A program made the translations under genes and the position numbers. Under the pieces are notes generated by a model. It saw only the letters and a program-made list of their open reading frames with translations, was not told where the DNA came from and did not search any database. Shown in pieces: positions 1 through 7,276 of a stretch of DNA of 64,000 nt. The stretch comes from Comamonadaceae bacterium (GTDB lineage: Bacteria; Pseudomonadota; Gammaproteobacteria; Burkholderiales; Burkholderiaceae_C): the NCBI GenBank assembly GCA_027485235.1, contig JAIXRJ010000036.1, positions 62,001 through 126,000 of the forward strand, given 5' to 3'. Positions within the stretch are counted from its first letter, which is position 1. The number at the start of each line of letters is the position of its first letter.

Positions 1-1
1 C

Positions 2-208
2 ATGCTCGAAGCATTGCGCAAGAAGTTGAAGGTGCCGCAAGAAAAGTTGCCCATCATGGTCGAAGACTGTGGCAATACAGTGTCTTCAACCATTCCCATT
101 GCATTGTTCGAGTTGCGTCAACAAGGACTATTGAAGCATGGTCATCAACTCATGTTGATTGGCTTCGGCGTGGGTTATTCGTGGGCTGCGTGTTTGTTGA
201 ATTATTAA
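2..208 (+). CDS. 3-oxoacyl-ACP synthase III-like protein, C-terminal fragment (5' end outside window)
   Basis: Only the last 68 residues are in the window; the reading frame is open to the left edge, so the start lies upstream. The segment reads as the C-terminal thiolase-fold half of a KASIII (FabH-like) enzyme. It has a DCGNT motif, whose Asn corresponds to the catalytic Asn of FabH, and ends with a glycine-rich GFGVGYSWA strand. The complete KASIII-like gene at 452 has the matching YGNTS and GFGVGYSWA segments, so the two are paralogues flanking one acyl carrier protein gene. By family knowledge, such enzymes condense an acyl-CoA with malonyl-ACP or transfer acyl groups. The substrate cannot be told from this fragment. 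Confidence 0.85.
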   Translation: MLEALRKKLKVPQEKLPIMVEDCGNTVSSTIPIALFELRQQGLLKHGHQLMLIGFGVGYSWAACLLNY

Positions 209-221
209 ACTGGAGAAGATG

Positions 222-452
222 ATGAGCGAATTTTTTGAAGGCATGGCCGAAATTTTTGAAGTGGACGTCAGCAAAATTTCGTCTGTATTTGAGCTGCACT
301 CTGGTGAAGCGGCTTGGGATTCTTTGGCCATTGTGTCAACCATCGCCTTGGCGGACGATTGCTTTAACGTGATGCTTGAAGGCAAGGCACTGGGTGATTG
401 TCAGACGATCGCCGACATTGAAAAGTTGATCGCACAAGCCAAGAAAGCCTGA
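222..452 (+). CDS. acyl carrier protein
   Basis: This is a 76-residue acidic protein of acyl-carrier-protein size. The segment WDSLAIVSTIALADD contains the DSL motif, with Ser34 the expected phosphopantetheine attachment site. ATG codons occur at 219 and 222. GGAG at 212-215 is six bases before the second but only three before the first, so I chose 222. The gene starts 13 bases after the upstream KASIII fragment and its stop overlaps the next KASIII start, which indicates translational coupling. It probably holds the acyl chain handled by the two neighbouring condensing enzymes and the SDR reductase, rather than serving general fatty acid synthesis. Confidence 0.88.
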   Translation: MSEFFEGMAEIFEVDVSKISSVFELHSGEAAWDSLAIVSTIALADDCFNVMLEGKALGDCQTIADIEKLIAQAKKA

Positions 453-1516
453 TGATGACAGCGCAATCCACTTCCGTTGGACGGCACATCAAGGTGACGG
501 GGGCTGGTATTGCTGGTGTCGTGTCGTGCTTGCCTGAACGGCAAGTTACCAATGCTCATTTTGAAGCCCAATTTGGTGAGTCTGTGGTCAAAGATGTTGT
601 GAAAATTATCGGGGTTGAAAACCGATATTGGACTGACGATAAGACAACGACCAGAGACCTGTGCTTGAAAGCTGGACAGCGTCTGTTGACCCAGCTGGAC
701 TGGTTGCCTGCGTCTGTGGATGCGTTGATTTTTGTATCGCAAACACCGGATTACAGACTCCCTGCCACTGCTTGTGCTTTGCAAGCGGATCTTGGCTTGT
801 CATCAGCTTGTATCGCGTTTGATGTCAACCTTGGGTGTTCTGGTTACCCATATGCCTTGTGGCTGGGCATGACCATGGTGCAAACCGGTGCGGCACGCCG
901 CGTCTTGCTGGCTGTGGGTGACACGATCAGCAAGATCGTTGATCCAACAGACCGCTCAACAGCTTTGTTGTTTGGTGACGCAGGCACTGTGACTGCCATT
1001 GAGCAAGCATCTGGACAGCGCGCAAGTTTTGTGCTGGGTACTGATGGGCGCGGCGCTTGTAATTTGATTGTGCCCAAGGGGGCGTTCAAGGATCACTCGC
1101 AGTCTGGTGATCCTCGCTTGATGGATAAAGCGTCGGATTGTCTGTACATGGATGGTGGTGAAATATTCAATTTCACGCTCAAGGCCGTGCCTGCATTGGT
1201 CAATGAAACCATTGAACTGTCCGGGGTTGCAGCTGATGGACATGATGGATTTTTATTTCATCAGGCCAATATGTTCATGCTGAAGCATCTGACAAAAAAA
1301 GCCAAGTTGCCAGCAGAGAAAGCGCCAATCAACATTGATCAATACGGCAACACCAGTTGCGCTTCTATCCCCTTGTTGATGACCACTTGCTTGCAGGACC
1401 AACTTCGCAATGGGGAGATGCAATTGGGCTTGTTTGGCTTTGGTGTTGGGTACTCATGGGCTGGCGCATCGCTTTGTGTGGGGCCATTGAAATGCGTGGA
1501 GACAATTAAGTGCTGA
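452..1516 (+). CDS. 3-oxoacyl-ACP synthase III family protein
   Basis: A full-length thiolase-fold condensing enzyme of 354 residues. The catalytic triad of the KASIII family is visible: Cys129 in VNLGCSGYP, His270 in FLFHQANM and Asn300 in YGNTS. ATG codons at 452 and 455 are both possible; the first overlaps the ACP stop. The 3' end overlaps the GTG start of the SDR gene by 7 bases. Within the operon it would extend or transfer an acyl chain on the adjacent ACP. As the operon also has a NeuD-type acetyltransferase and borders a sugar aminotransferase, the acyl group may decorate an amino sugar; that is inference. It is a specialised paralogue, since housekeeping fabH normally sits with plsX and fabD. 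Confidence 0.9.
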   Translation: MMTAQSTSVGRHIKVTGAGIAGVVSCLPERQVTNAHFEAQFGESVVKDVVKIIGVENRYWTDDKTTTRDLCLKAGQRLLTQLDWLPASVDALIFVSQTPDYRLPATACALQADLGLSSACIAFDVNLGCSGYPYALWLGMTMVQTGAARRVLLAVGDTISKIVDPTDRSTALLFGDAGTVTAIEQASGQRASFVLGTDGRGACNLIVPKGAFKDHSQSGDPRLMDKASDCLYMDGGEIFNFTLKAVPALVNETIELSGVAADGHDGFLFHQANMFMLKHLTKKAKLPAEKAPINIDQYGNTSCASIPLLMTTCLQDQLRNGEMQLGLFGFGVGYSWAGASLCVGPLKCVETIKC

Positions 1517-2277
1517 ACATTTTCAAATCAGATGCATTGCAGGGCCGAACATATCTTGTGACGGGTGCGTCTTCAGGTATTGGCAAGGCAACAGCCGTTC
1601 TTTTGTCCGAATGTGGCGCACGGGTTCTGATCAATGGGCGCGATGAAAGTCGCTTGCATGAGACGCTGGCTCAATTGTCGGGGGCGAGGCATTTGGCTTT
1701 TGCTGGACCGCTTGAAACAGCAGACCAAACAAATGATTGGATGAAGACTGTTTTGGACGCATCTGGGCCTTTGGATGGTGTATTTCATTGCGCGGGTATT
1801 GAGTTGATTCGACCGACTCGAATGATCAAACAGGCGCAGTTGAATGATGTGCTTGGCAGCAGCCTTTTTGCAGCCTTTGGTATTGCGCGGGCTTTGAGTA
1901 CGAAAAATGCCATGGGCGATGGCGGTTCGCTTGTGTTCATGTCATCTGTTGCCGGTTCAACTGGACAAGTTGGGTTGTCGGCCTACAGCGCAGCTAAGGC
2001 CGCGATTGATGGCATGGTTCGTTCATTGGCATGTGAACTGTCTGCTAAAAAAATTCGAGTGAATTCCATTGCGGCCGGTGCTGTCCACACGGCTATGCAT
2101 GATCGATTGACCAAAGGCAGCGGTGATGTTGCAACCATGGCCTATGAGCAGTCTCATTTGCTAGGCTTTGGTGAACCTCAAGATGTTGCCCAGGCAGCGC
2201 TGTACCTTTTGAGTCCAGCCAGCAGCTGGGTGACGGGTACGACGATGGTCGTTGATGGCGGATACATGGTGCGATGA
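1510..2277 (+). CDS. SDR-family oxidoreductase (FabG-like)
   Basis: A classical short-chain dehydrogenase/reductase of 255 residues. The N-terminal TGASSGIG motif (about residues 18-25) binds NAD(P). The active site is seen as Ser145/146 in FMSSVAG and Tyr159-x3-Lys163 in AYSAAK. A C-terminal VVDGGYMVR segment is typical of FabG-like proteins. The start is GTG at 1510, overlapping the KASIII stop by 7 bases; the 3' end overlaps the next ATG. A beta-ketoacyl-ACP reductase acting on the product of the neighbouring condensing enzymes is the simplest reading. A sugar or hydroxy-acid substrate is not excluded. Confidence 0.88.
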   Translation: MLNIFKSDALQGRTYLVTGASSGIGKATAVLLSECGARVLINGRDESRLHETLAQLSGARHLAFAGPLETADQTNDWMKTVLDASGPLDGVFHCAGIELIRPTRMIKQAQLNDVLGSSLFAAFGIARALSTKNAMGDGGSLVFMSSVAGSTGQVGLSAYSAAKAAIDGMVRSLACELSAKKIRVNSIAAGAVHTAMHDRLTKGSGDVATMAYEQSHLLGFGEPQDVAQAALYLLSPASSWVTGTTMVVDGGYMVR

Positions 2278-2909
2278 TGACCGAGAGATTGATACTGGTT
2301 GGCGGCGGTGATTTTGCTAGGGAGTTGATCAACTGGACAGATGATCTGGTGGATCTGGGGAAAAGCATTCCGGTAACAGGGGTTCTGGACGACAACCCTG
2401 ATGCCTTGAAAGGCTATCAATACCCCGTGGCATATCTGGGTTCTATCCAATCGTATGTTCCGCAGCCAGGTGATCGCTTGCTGATGGCGGTGGGCAATCC
2501 CAAAGTTAAAAAAACACTCTTTGCGGACATGAAATTGAGGGGGTGTCATTTTTCAACTTTGATTCATCCCTCTGCTGTCATTGCGAGGACTGCTCGATTG
2601 GGTGAAGGCGTTGTTGTGTGTCCGCAGGCATTTATTTCTGCCGATGCAACGGTTGGCGATTTGTGCGCGATCAATGGCAGCGCCAGTGTGGGTCACGACG
2701 TTAAGTTGGGTAGCTTTGCAACTTTGAGCGCACATGTGGACTTGACGGGCTGGGTTCAAGTCGATGAGTGTGTATTTTTTGGAAGCGGTGCGCGTGTTTT
2801 GCCCAAAGTCAAAATTGGTGCCGGTGCGCGCATTGGTGCTGGTGCCGTTGTGATGCGTTCTGTACCCGCCGATGCTGTGGTTTATGCGCCGCCTGCAAAG
2901 AGGCTTTGA
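2274..2909 (+). CDS. NeuD/PglD-family sugar O- or N-acyltransferase
   Basis: A 211-residue protein with the two-part architecture of the NeuD/PglD family. The N-terminal Rossmann-like part begins LILVGGGDFARELI; the C-terminal left-handed beta-helix is built of hexapeptide repeats with Val/Ile/Ala-Gly patterns (about residues 95-205). These enzymes acetylate amino-sugar nucleotides or sialic-acid-like sugars. Here the donor could be acetyl-CoA or the acyl-ACP made by the operon; the sequence does not decide. The start ATG at 2274 overlaps the SDR stop by 4 bases. Confidence 0.85.
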   Translation: MMTERLILVGGGDFARELINWTDDLVDLGKSIPVTGVLDDNPDALKGYQYPVAYLGSIQSYVPQPGDRLLMAVGNPKVKKTLFADMKLRGCHFSTLIHPSAVIARTARLGEGVVVCPQAFISADATVGDLCAINGSASVGHDVKLGSFATLSAHVDLTGWVQVDECVFFGSGARVLPKVKIGAGARIGAGAVVMRSVPADAVVYAPPAKRL

Positions 2910-2910
2910 T

Positions 2911-3918
2911 ATGGACCTTGGAACTAAGCTGTTTCAGAAGTATTGGCATTTGGTGTGCCATCGCAACGAGATACCCAACGATGGTGACTTTTTGCGGTTC
3001 AAGACGCCGATCGGTGATGTGGTGATTTTCAATGACGGCGGCGATTACGTTGCCTTTGACAACCGTTGTGCACACCGTGGAACTTTGATTTATCTGACAG
3101 ATTTTGGCAATCAGGCCAATTCCTGCAAATACCACGGCTGGACATTCAAATCAGGCAAGTTGATCATTCCAGCTGTTGAGCAGTTCAAGGGCTGTGATAT
3201 CGCCAAAGCAGATCTGAAGCGGTACAGGCTTGATTGGTGTGGTGACTTTTTGTTCTTGGGGGTTGCGCCTGAGAAAGATCTCTACGAGCAGCTGGATGGG
3301 GTTGCGCAGTACATCGAGAATATTTCATTCAATATCAGCGGCAGAGTGGATGTGAGTGCATACGAATACGAGTGTGCATGGCCCTTGGCACTTGAGAATG
3401 CGCTCGAGCCCTACCACATTGGTATGGTGCACCCAGGTACGTTGGCCAACTTGAAACTCGAAGATGGTGTGAATACTTTCCATGGCGCGAACTCCGTTTG
3501 GCAAGCGCCAGTAGGTGATGTCAGGATCAAGAAACAACTTGGAAAACTTGGCTCATTCTTCAACATCGACTATGCATATGAAGGTTACATGAGCATTTTC
3601 ATGTTCCCCTTCACAATGATTTCGTCAACCTTTGGCTATTCCTATTCTGTACAGAATTTTTTTCCGCATCAGACCAGAAACGATCGAACAAATTTCATGA
3701 GTCGTTTGCTGACATGCAATGTGAAAGATGAGCATGCGCAGAAAATTGTTCAGCCTTTCTTTGATTCAAGTGCCAAAGTGAATCGCATGGTGTTCGAAGA
3801 AGACCATTCCATTTGCAAGATCATGCCCACTGATTCGTGGAGCCCAGAACCACTTGAGTTCATCTCCGAGCAGGAAGTAAAGATTGCTCACTTTCGTGAC
3901 TTGTGTCGAGCTTGCTGA
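2911..3918 (+). CDS. Rieske [2Fe-2S] aromatic-ring-hydroxylating-type oxygenase
   Basis: A 335-residue oxygenase alpha-subunit-like protein. The Rieske cluster ligands are Cys53-x-His55 in CAHRG and Cys72-x2-His75 in CKYHGW. The mononuclear iron site pattern N-x2-E-x2-H-x4-H is seen at about residues 163-174 (LENALEPYHIGMVH). The ATG at 2911, one base after the previous stop, is preferred to an upstream in-frame start at 2872 that would overlap the acetyltransferase by 38 bases. No ferredoxin or reductase is encoded nearby, so the electron partner is unknown. It is the last gene of the AT-richer operon. The substrate may be the operon's acyl or sugar product rather than an aromatic ring. Confidence 0.87.
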   Translation: MDLGTKLFQKYWHLVCHRNEIPNDGDFLRFKTPIGDVVIFNDGGDYVAFDNRCAHRGTLIYLTDFGNQANSCKYHGWTFKSGKLIIPAVEQFKGCDIAKADLKRYRLDWCGDFLFLGVAPEKDLYEQLDGVAQYIENISFNISGRVDVSAYEYECAWPLALENALEPYHIGMVHPGTLANLKLEDGVNTFHGANSVWQAPVGDVRIKKQLGKLGSFFNIDYAYEGYMSIFMFPFTMISSTFGYSYSVQNFFPHQTRNDRTNFMSRLLTCNVKDEHAQKIVQPFFDSSAKVNRMVFEEDHSICKIMPTDSWSPEPLEFISEQEVKIAHFRDLCRAC

Positions 3919-3941
3919 AATAATTTCTGATTGGGATAGTT

Positions 3942-5204
3942 GTGCTGAATACTAAGTTTTCCCCCTGGCCCAGTTTCACCCCCGAAGAGGCCGACGCGGT
4001 GCACCGCGTGGTGATGTCCAACAAGGTGAACTATTGGACGGGCAGCGAGACCCGTGCTTTTGAAAAAGAGTTTGCCGCGTGGTCTGGCACGGCGCATGCC
4101 GTGGCGCTGGCCAATGGCACGCTGGCGCTGGATGTGGCGCTGAAAGCCTTGGGCATTGGCCCGGGGGACGAGGTGGTGGTGACGCCGCGCACCTTCATTG
4201 CCTCGATTTCGTGTGTGGTCAATGCGGGGGCGGTGCCGGTGTTTGCGGATGTAGAGGCGGACAGCGGCAATGTGTCGGCGCGCACGATCGCGGCGGTGTT
4301 ATCGCCCCGGACCAAGGCGGTGGTGTGTGTGCATTTGGCGGGTTGGCCGTGCGACATGGACCCGATCATGGCGCTGGCGGCTGAAAATGGCTTGAAGGTG
4401 ATCGAGGATTGCGCGCAAGCGCATGGGGCGCGTTACAAGGGGCGGCCGGTGGGCAGCATTGGCCATGTGGGGGCCTGGAGTTTTTGCCAGGACAAGATCA
4501 TGACCACGGGCGGCGAGGGCGGCATGGTCACCACCAACGATGAGGCGCTGTGGCGGGCCATGTGGTCTTACAAGGATCATGGCAAGAGTTACGAAGCGGT
4601 GTATGAGCGGCAGCATGCGCCAGGGTTCAGGTGGTTGCATGAGAGCTTTGGCACCAACTGGCGCATGTTGGAGATGCAGGCGGTGATTGGGCGGATTCAG
4701 CTGGGGCGCATGGCTGAGTGGACGGCTGCGCGGACGAGGCATGCTGAGGCGATCGGGGCGGCTTGTGCTGGGTTGGCGGCGTTGAGGGTGCCGGGTTTGG
4801 GGTGTGCGGGGTGTGATGGGTATGGTTCCCGGGTCAAGCCCGGGATGACAGGTGGGGGATACATGCGTTGTGTTCGGGGGAACAGTGAGGGGTGCGTGCA
4901 TGCGCATTACAAGTTTTATGCCTATGTGAAGCCTGAAGCGTTGGCGTCTGGGTGGAGTCGGGATCGGATCATTGAGGCAGTCAATGCGGAGGGGGTGCCT
5001 TGTTACCAGGGGTCTTGCTCCGAGGTGTATCTGGAAAAGGCTTTCGACGATACCGGCTGGCGGCCTGCAGAGAGATTGCCTGTGGCCAAGGCCTTGGGCG
5101 AGACGTCCATCCTATTTTTGGTGCACCCGACGTTGACGCAGGCCGAGGTGGACAAAACGTGTGAGGTGGTGCGGCGGGTGATGGGGGTGGCGGGGGGGGC
5201 GTGA
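3942..5204 (+). CDS. DegT/DnrJ/EryC1/StrS-family sugar aminotransferase with a palindromic-repeat insertion
   Basis: A PLP-dependent aminotransferase of the family that makes amino sugars from keto-sugar nucleotides. The PLP lysine is Lys185 in SFCQDKIMTTGGEGG. The start is GTG at 3942, 23 bases after the Rieske gene. GC content is clearly higher than in the upstream operon. Around residues 286-315 the protein has an odd Gly/Cys-rich stretch (GYGSRVKPGMT). It is encoded by a palindromic repeat (4827-4845) that also occurs in non-coding DNA at 6828 and 7854. The reading frame is kept, and the conserved text resumes at HAHYKFYAYVKP. The last 200 bases are nearly identical to 6558-6766. Activity is plausible but unproven because of the insert. 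Confidence 0.85.
   Translation: MLNTKFSPWPSFTPEEADAVHRVVMSNKVNYWTGSETRAFEKEFAAWSGTAHAVALANGTLALDVALKALGIGPGDEVVVTPRTFIASISCVVNAGAVPVFADVEADSGNVSARTIAAVLSPRTKAVVCVHLAGWPCDMDPIMALAAENGLKVIEDCAQAHGARYKGRPVGSIGHVGAWSFCQDKIMTTGGEGGMVTTNDEALWRAMWSYKDHGKSYEAVYERQHAPGFRWLHESFGTNWRMLEMQAVIGRIQLGRMAEWTAARTRHAEAIGAACAGLAALRVPGLGCAGCDGYGSRVKPGMTGGGYMRCVRGNSEGCVHAHYKFYAYVKPEALASGWSRDRIIEAVNAEGVPCYQGSCSEVYLEKAFDDTGWRPAERLPVAKALGETSILFLVHPTLTQAEVDKTCEVVRRVMGVAGGA
4824..4865. repeat. palindromic repeat, copy 1 (inside aminotransferase gene)
   Basis: The arms TCCCGGG (4827-4833) and CCCGGGA (4839-4845) are separated by TCAAG. The flank GATGACAGGTGGGGGAT is shared in large part with the copy at 7854, so the unit is longer than the hairpin, at about 40 bases. 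In this copy the element is translated as part of the aminotransferase. Confidence 0.8.
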
Positions 5205-5233
5205 GGCTTCTTTGCCAGAGGTCGTTATTTTCA

Positions 5234-5250
5234 ATCACACTATGTGTGAT
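5234..5250 (+). promoter_or_regulatory. palindromic operator upstream of HigB/HigA-like operon
   Basis: A perfect 7-base inverted repeat, ATCACAC and GTGTGAT around TAT, lies 29 bases before the toxin ATG. A TGTGATAAA-type extended -10 element overlaps its right arm. Binding of the XRE-type antitoxin here would give the usual autorepression. The assignment is by position and symmetry only. Confidence 0.55.
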
Positions 5251-5279
5251 AAAGTCAGTTGGATCTGGAAGTTATCGAC

Positions 5280-5654
5280 ATGCGAATTTTTAAGAATGCA
5301 TGGTTCGGGCGTTTTGCTCGGAAGGAAAAGATCACGCCAGATGTGCTGTTGGAGGCTGTGGACCGTGCGGAAAAGGGTTTGGTTGATGCCGACCTTGGTG
5401 GCGGTGTGATCAAGCAGAGAATTGCCCGACCTGGGGAAGGCAAATCCAAAGGTTACAGAAGCATCGTGCTGTATCGGAGGGGAGATAAGTCGTTTTTTGT
5501 ATATGGTTTTCCGAAAAGTGATCTTGGCAATATCCGAGACGATGAAGCAGAGCAGTTCAAGCGTGCGGCCAAGCTGGTGCTTGCCTTGTCAGACGAACAA
5601 ATTCGCTTGCTGATTGAAAACGGTCAATTTGAAGAGGTGATGAAAGATGGTTAA
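5280..5654 (+). CDS. RelE/HigB-type toxin (PF06296-like)
   Basis: A 124-residue basic protein. The centre reads RIARPGEGKSKGYRSIVLYR, followed by FFVYGFPKSDLGNI. This pattern is typical of the RelE-superfamily toxins often annotated as type II toxin of the HigB/NadS group, which cleave mRNA on the ribosome. The ATG at 5280 is preferred to the TTG at 5259 in the same frame. Its stop overlaps the antitoxin start by 8 bases, giving the toxin-first gene order known from higBA. A palindromic operator candidate lies just upstream. Family placement is from motif memory; activity is inferred. Confidence 0.8.
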   Translation: MRIFKNAWFGRFARKEKITPDVLLEAVDRAEKGLVDADLGGGVIKQRIARPGEGKSKGYRSIVLYRRGDKSFFVYGFPKSDLGNIRDDEAEQFKRAAKLVLALSDEQIRLLIENGQFEEVMKDG

Positions 5655-5964
5655 GAAATACCGCAGTGAAGCTTTTGCCGCCATCCACGAAACGGTGGAG
5701 GCCTTGCATGAGATCGGCGCGCTGGATAAGCAGACGATGCGAGATTTCGATGATGCTTGTCTGACGCCTGTTCACGTTTTTGCGCCAGAGGAGATCAAGG
5801 AGATTCGCTCAAGGGAACACATTTCTCAGCCTGTGTTTGCACGTTATTTGAATGTCTCTAAAAATTTGGTGTCCGATTGGGAGCGTGGTGTCAAGAAGCC
5901 AGGTGGTCCAGCTTTGCGATTGCTGACGGTGATCCAGAAAAAGGGCCTCTCAGCCATCGCATAG
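5647..5964 (+). CDS. XRE-type helix-turn-helix antitoxin (HigA/NadS-like)
   Basis: A 105-residue protein. The C-terminal half is a helix-turn-helix domain (about residues 48-95: EIKEIRSREHISQPVFARYL, then SKNLVSDWERGVKKPGG). The preceding helical region would wrap the toxin. It overlaps the toxin gene by 8 bases, so the two are coupled. It should neutralise the partner and repress the shared promoter through the palindrome at 5234-5250. Confidence 0.83.
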   Translation: MVKKYRSEAFAAIHETVEALHEIGALDKQTMRDFDDACLTPVHVFAPEEIKEIRSREHISQPVFARYLNVSKNLVSDWERGVKKPGGPALRLLTVIQKKGLSAIA

Positions 5965-5999
5965 TTTTAATTGGGGTCAGATCCCAGTTAATCCAATCT

Positions 6000-6474
6000 A
6001 TGACCGATTTTTTTCATCCTAAATTGCAAGGTGTTGGGGCTTTAGAGCCCGGACGTCTTCGAACATCATGGAGTACGGGCGAAGTATTGGATGTGGACGT
6101 GAGCCATGTGCTGCGCAAATCTCCCGATTTGGAGGCGTTGCTGCACACAGGTTTTCTCCAAGGTGCATGTCGCTGAATGGGGCCACTCCATTGAGTGGTT
6201 CGATGCCGAGTTGGGGCCCGACAATGTTTATGCATGGGCAAAGGAGCAAGCCGGTCTGGTGAGTCACGAGATGTTCGATGGGTGGATGTATCGCAGTGGC
6301 TTGTCACTGAGTACAGCGGCAGAGGCCTTGGGCATCAGCCGCCGGACGGCGAGAAAACCCATACCGAGAGCGATTTGGTTGGCTTGTTTGGGATGGGAGC
6401 TTACCCGTCCGTTGCCAGCCACATTGCCGCGCGTTCTTCCAACGGCGCGCGAATACGCACTTGCGCACAGGTGA
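6000..6474 (+). pseudogene. frameshifted DUF2442-domain protein
   Basis: The first frame from ATG 6000 encodes MTDFFHPKLQGVGAL up to LLHTGF at about 6150. The text continues in the next frame as SKVHVAEWGHSIEWFDAELG, then a DNA-binding-like segment GLSLSTAAEALGISRRTA and PIPRAIWLACLGWEL. Joining the frames needs one extra base near 6150-6156, so I read a single frameshift. DUF2442 proteins often pair with DUF4160 proteins in toxin-antitoxin-like modules, but no DUF4160 partner is present. The end runs into the duplicated aminotransferase tail. A sequencing error is the alternative explanation for the shift. Confidence 0.65.
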
Positions 6475-6499
6475 TGTGAAGTGCAAGCGGCAGGCCGAG

Positions 6500-6766
6500 C
6501 GCCTGGCCCCGGGTTGGTCGCGTGACCGGATCGTCGAGGCGATCAACGCCGAGGGCGTGCCTTGTTACCAGGGGTCTTGCTCCGAGGTGTATCTGGAAAA
6601 GGCTTTCGACGGTACCGGCTGGCGACCTGCAGAGAGATTGCCTGTGGCCAAGGCCTTGGGCGAGACGTCCATCCTATTTTTGGTGCACCCGACGTTGACG
6701 CAGGCCGAGGTGGACAAGACGTGTGAGATGGTGCGGCGGGTGGCGGGGGTGGCGGGGGTGCGCTGA
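6500..6766 (+). pseudogene. duplicated 3' end of the DegT-family aminotransferase
   Basis: The encoded tail (from about APGWSRDRIVEAINAEGVPC to the stop) matches the C-terminal 85 or so residues of the aminotransferase at 3942-5204. From 6558 to the stop the DNA differs from 4996-5204 at only a handful of positions. The preceding 60 bases are much more diverged, about one base in three by eye. No N-terminal part or PLP site is present, so this is a fragment. It marks a partial duplication or recombination footprint around the toxin-antitoxin insert. Confidence 0.85.
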
Positions 6767-6823
6767 AGGAAAGGGTCAGCCTCTTCATTGAGAGCGAAGC
6801 GTGCAATGCAGTGGTGACGGGGA

Positions 6824-6866
6824 CGGATCCCGGGTCGGGCCCGGGATGACCGGGCTGGATGGATCC
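6824..6866. repeat. palindromic repeat, copy 2 (intergenic)
   Basis: The arms TCCCGGG (6828-6834) and CCCGGGA (6840-6846) flank TCGGG, followed by TGACCGGG and a degenerate second GGATCCCGAG. It is the same family as the copy inside the aminotransferase and the copy at 7854. The remainder of the 219-base gap (6767-6985) holds the presumed promoter of the ParD/ParE-like pair, with a near-palindromic GGTATTACC at 6953-6961. Confidence 0.7.
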
Positions 6867-6985
6867 CGAGCCGGGCGGTAATTCTTGGTTGGCTCTTTGA
6901 TTGGTTCTGTCGGGGGTATCGCTTGCGACGGTTGTCGGGGGTGGTATCGTTAGGTATTACCCATACATACTTTTTGGAGATGCAC

Positions 6986-7276
6986 ATGTCTGTTGCAGCC
7001 GCTCGACCCATAGCGATCAAGATCGACGAAGTCACCAGGGCCCGCGTTAAGCGACTGGCAGAAGCGCGCCAGCGTACGCCTCACTGGCTGATGCGTGAGG
7101 CTATCCAACAATATGTGGACCGTGAAGAGAAGCGGGAAACGTTTCGTCAGGATGCCCTTCAGGCGTGGGAGGCCTTTCGCGCCACCGATCTCCATGTGAC
7201 GGCTGATCAAGCGGAAGCATGGTTGGTTCAGTTGGAACAGGGCAACGACGTTGATCCGCCACCATGCCGCAGCTGA
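6986..7276 (+). CDS. ribbon-helix-helix (CopG/ParD-like) antitoxin
   Basis: A 96-residue protein. The N-terminal ~50 residues (PIAIKIDEVTRARVKRLAEA, then RTPHWLMREAIQQYVDREE) fit a CopG-type ribbon-helix-helix DNA-binding domain. The rest is a charged helical toxin-binding tail. GGAG at 6976-6979 supports ATG 6986 over the ATG at 6980. The gene overlaps the ParE-like toxin gene by 13 bases, the usual coupled antitoxin-toxin order. Confidence 0.83.
   Translation: MSVAAARPIAIKIDEVTRARVKRLAEARQRTPHWLMREAIQQYVDREEKRETFRQDALQAWEAFRATDLHVTADQAEAWLVQLEQGNDVDPPPCRS

Noticed and set aside
4299-4907. 202-codon antisense frame inside the aminotransferase gene
   Set aside because: Pro/Arg/His-rich shadow of the GC-rich coding strand without any motif.
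5212-5409. Small open frame starting in the gap after the aminotransferase
   Set aside because: It overlaps the operator and the start of the HigB-like gene in another frame and has no recognisable features.
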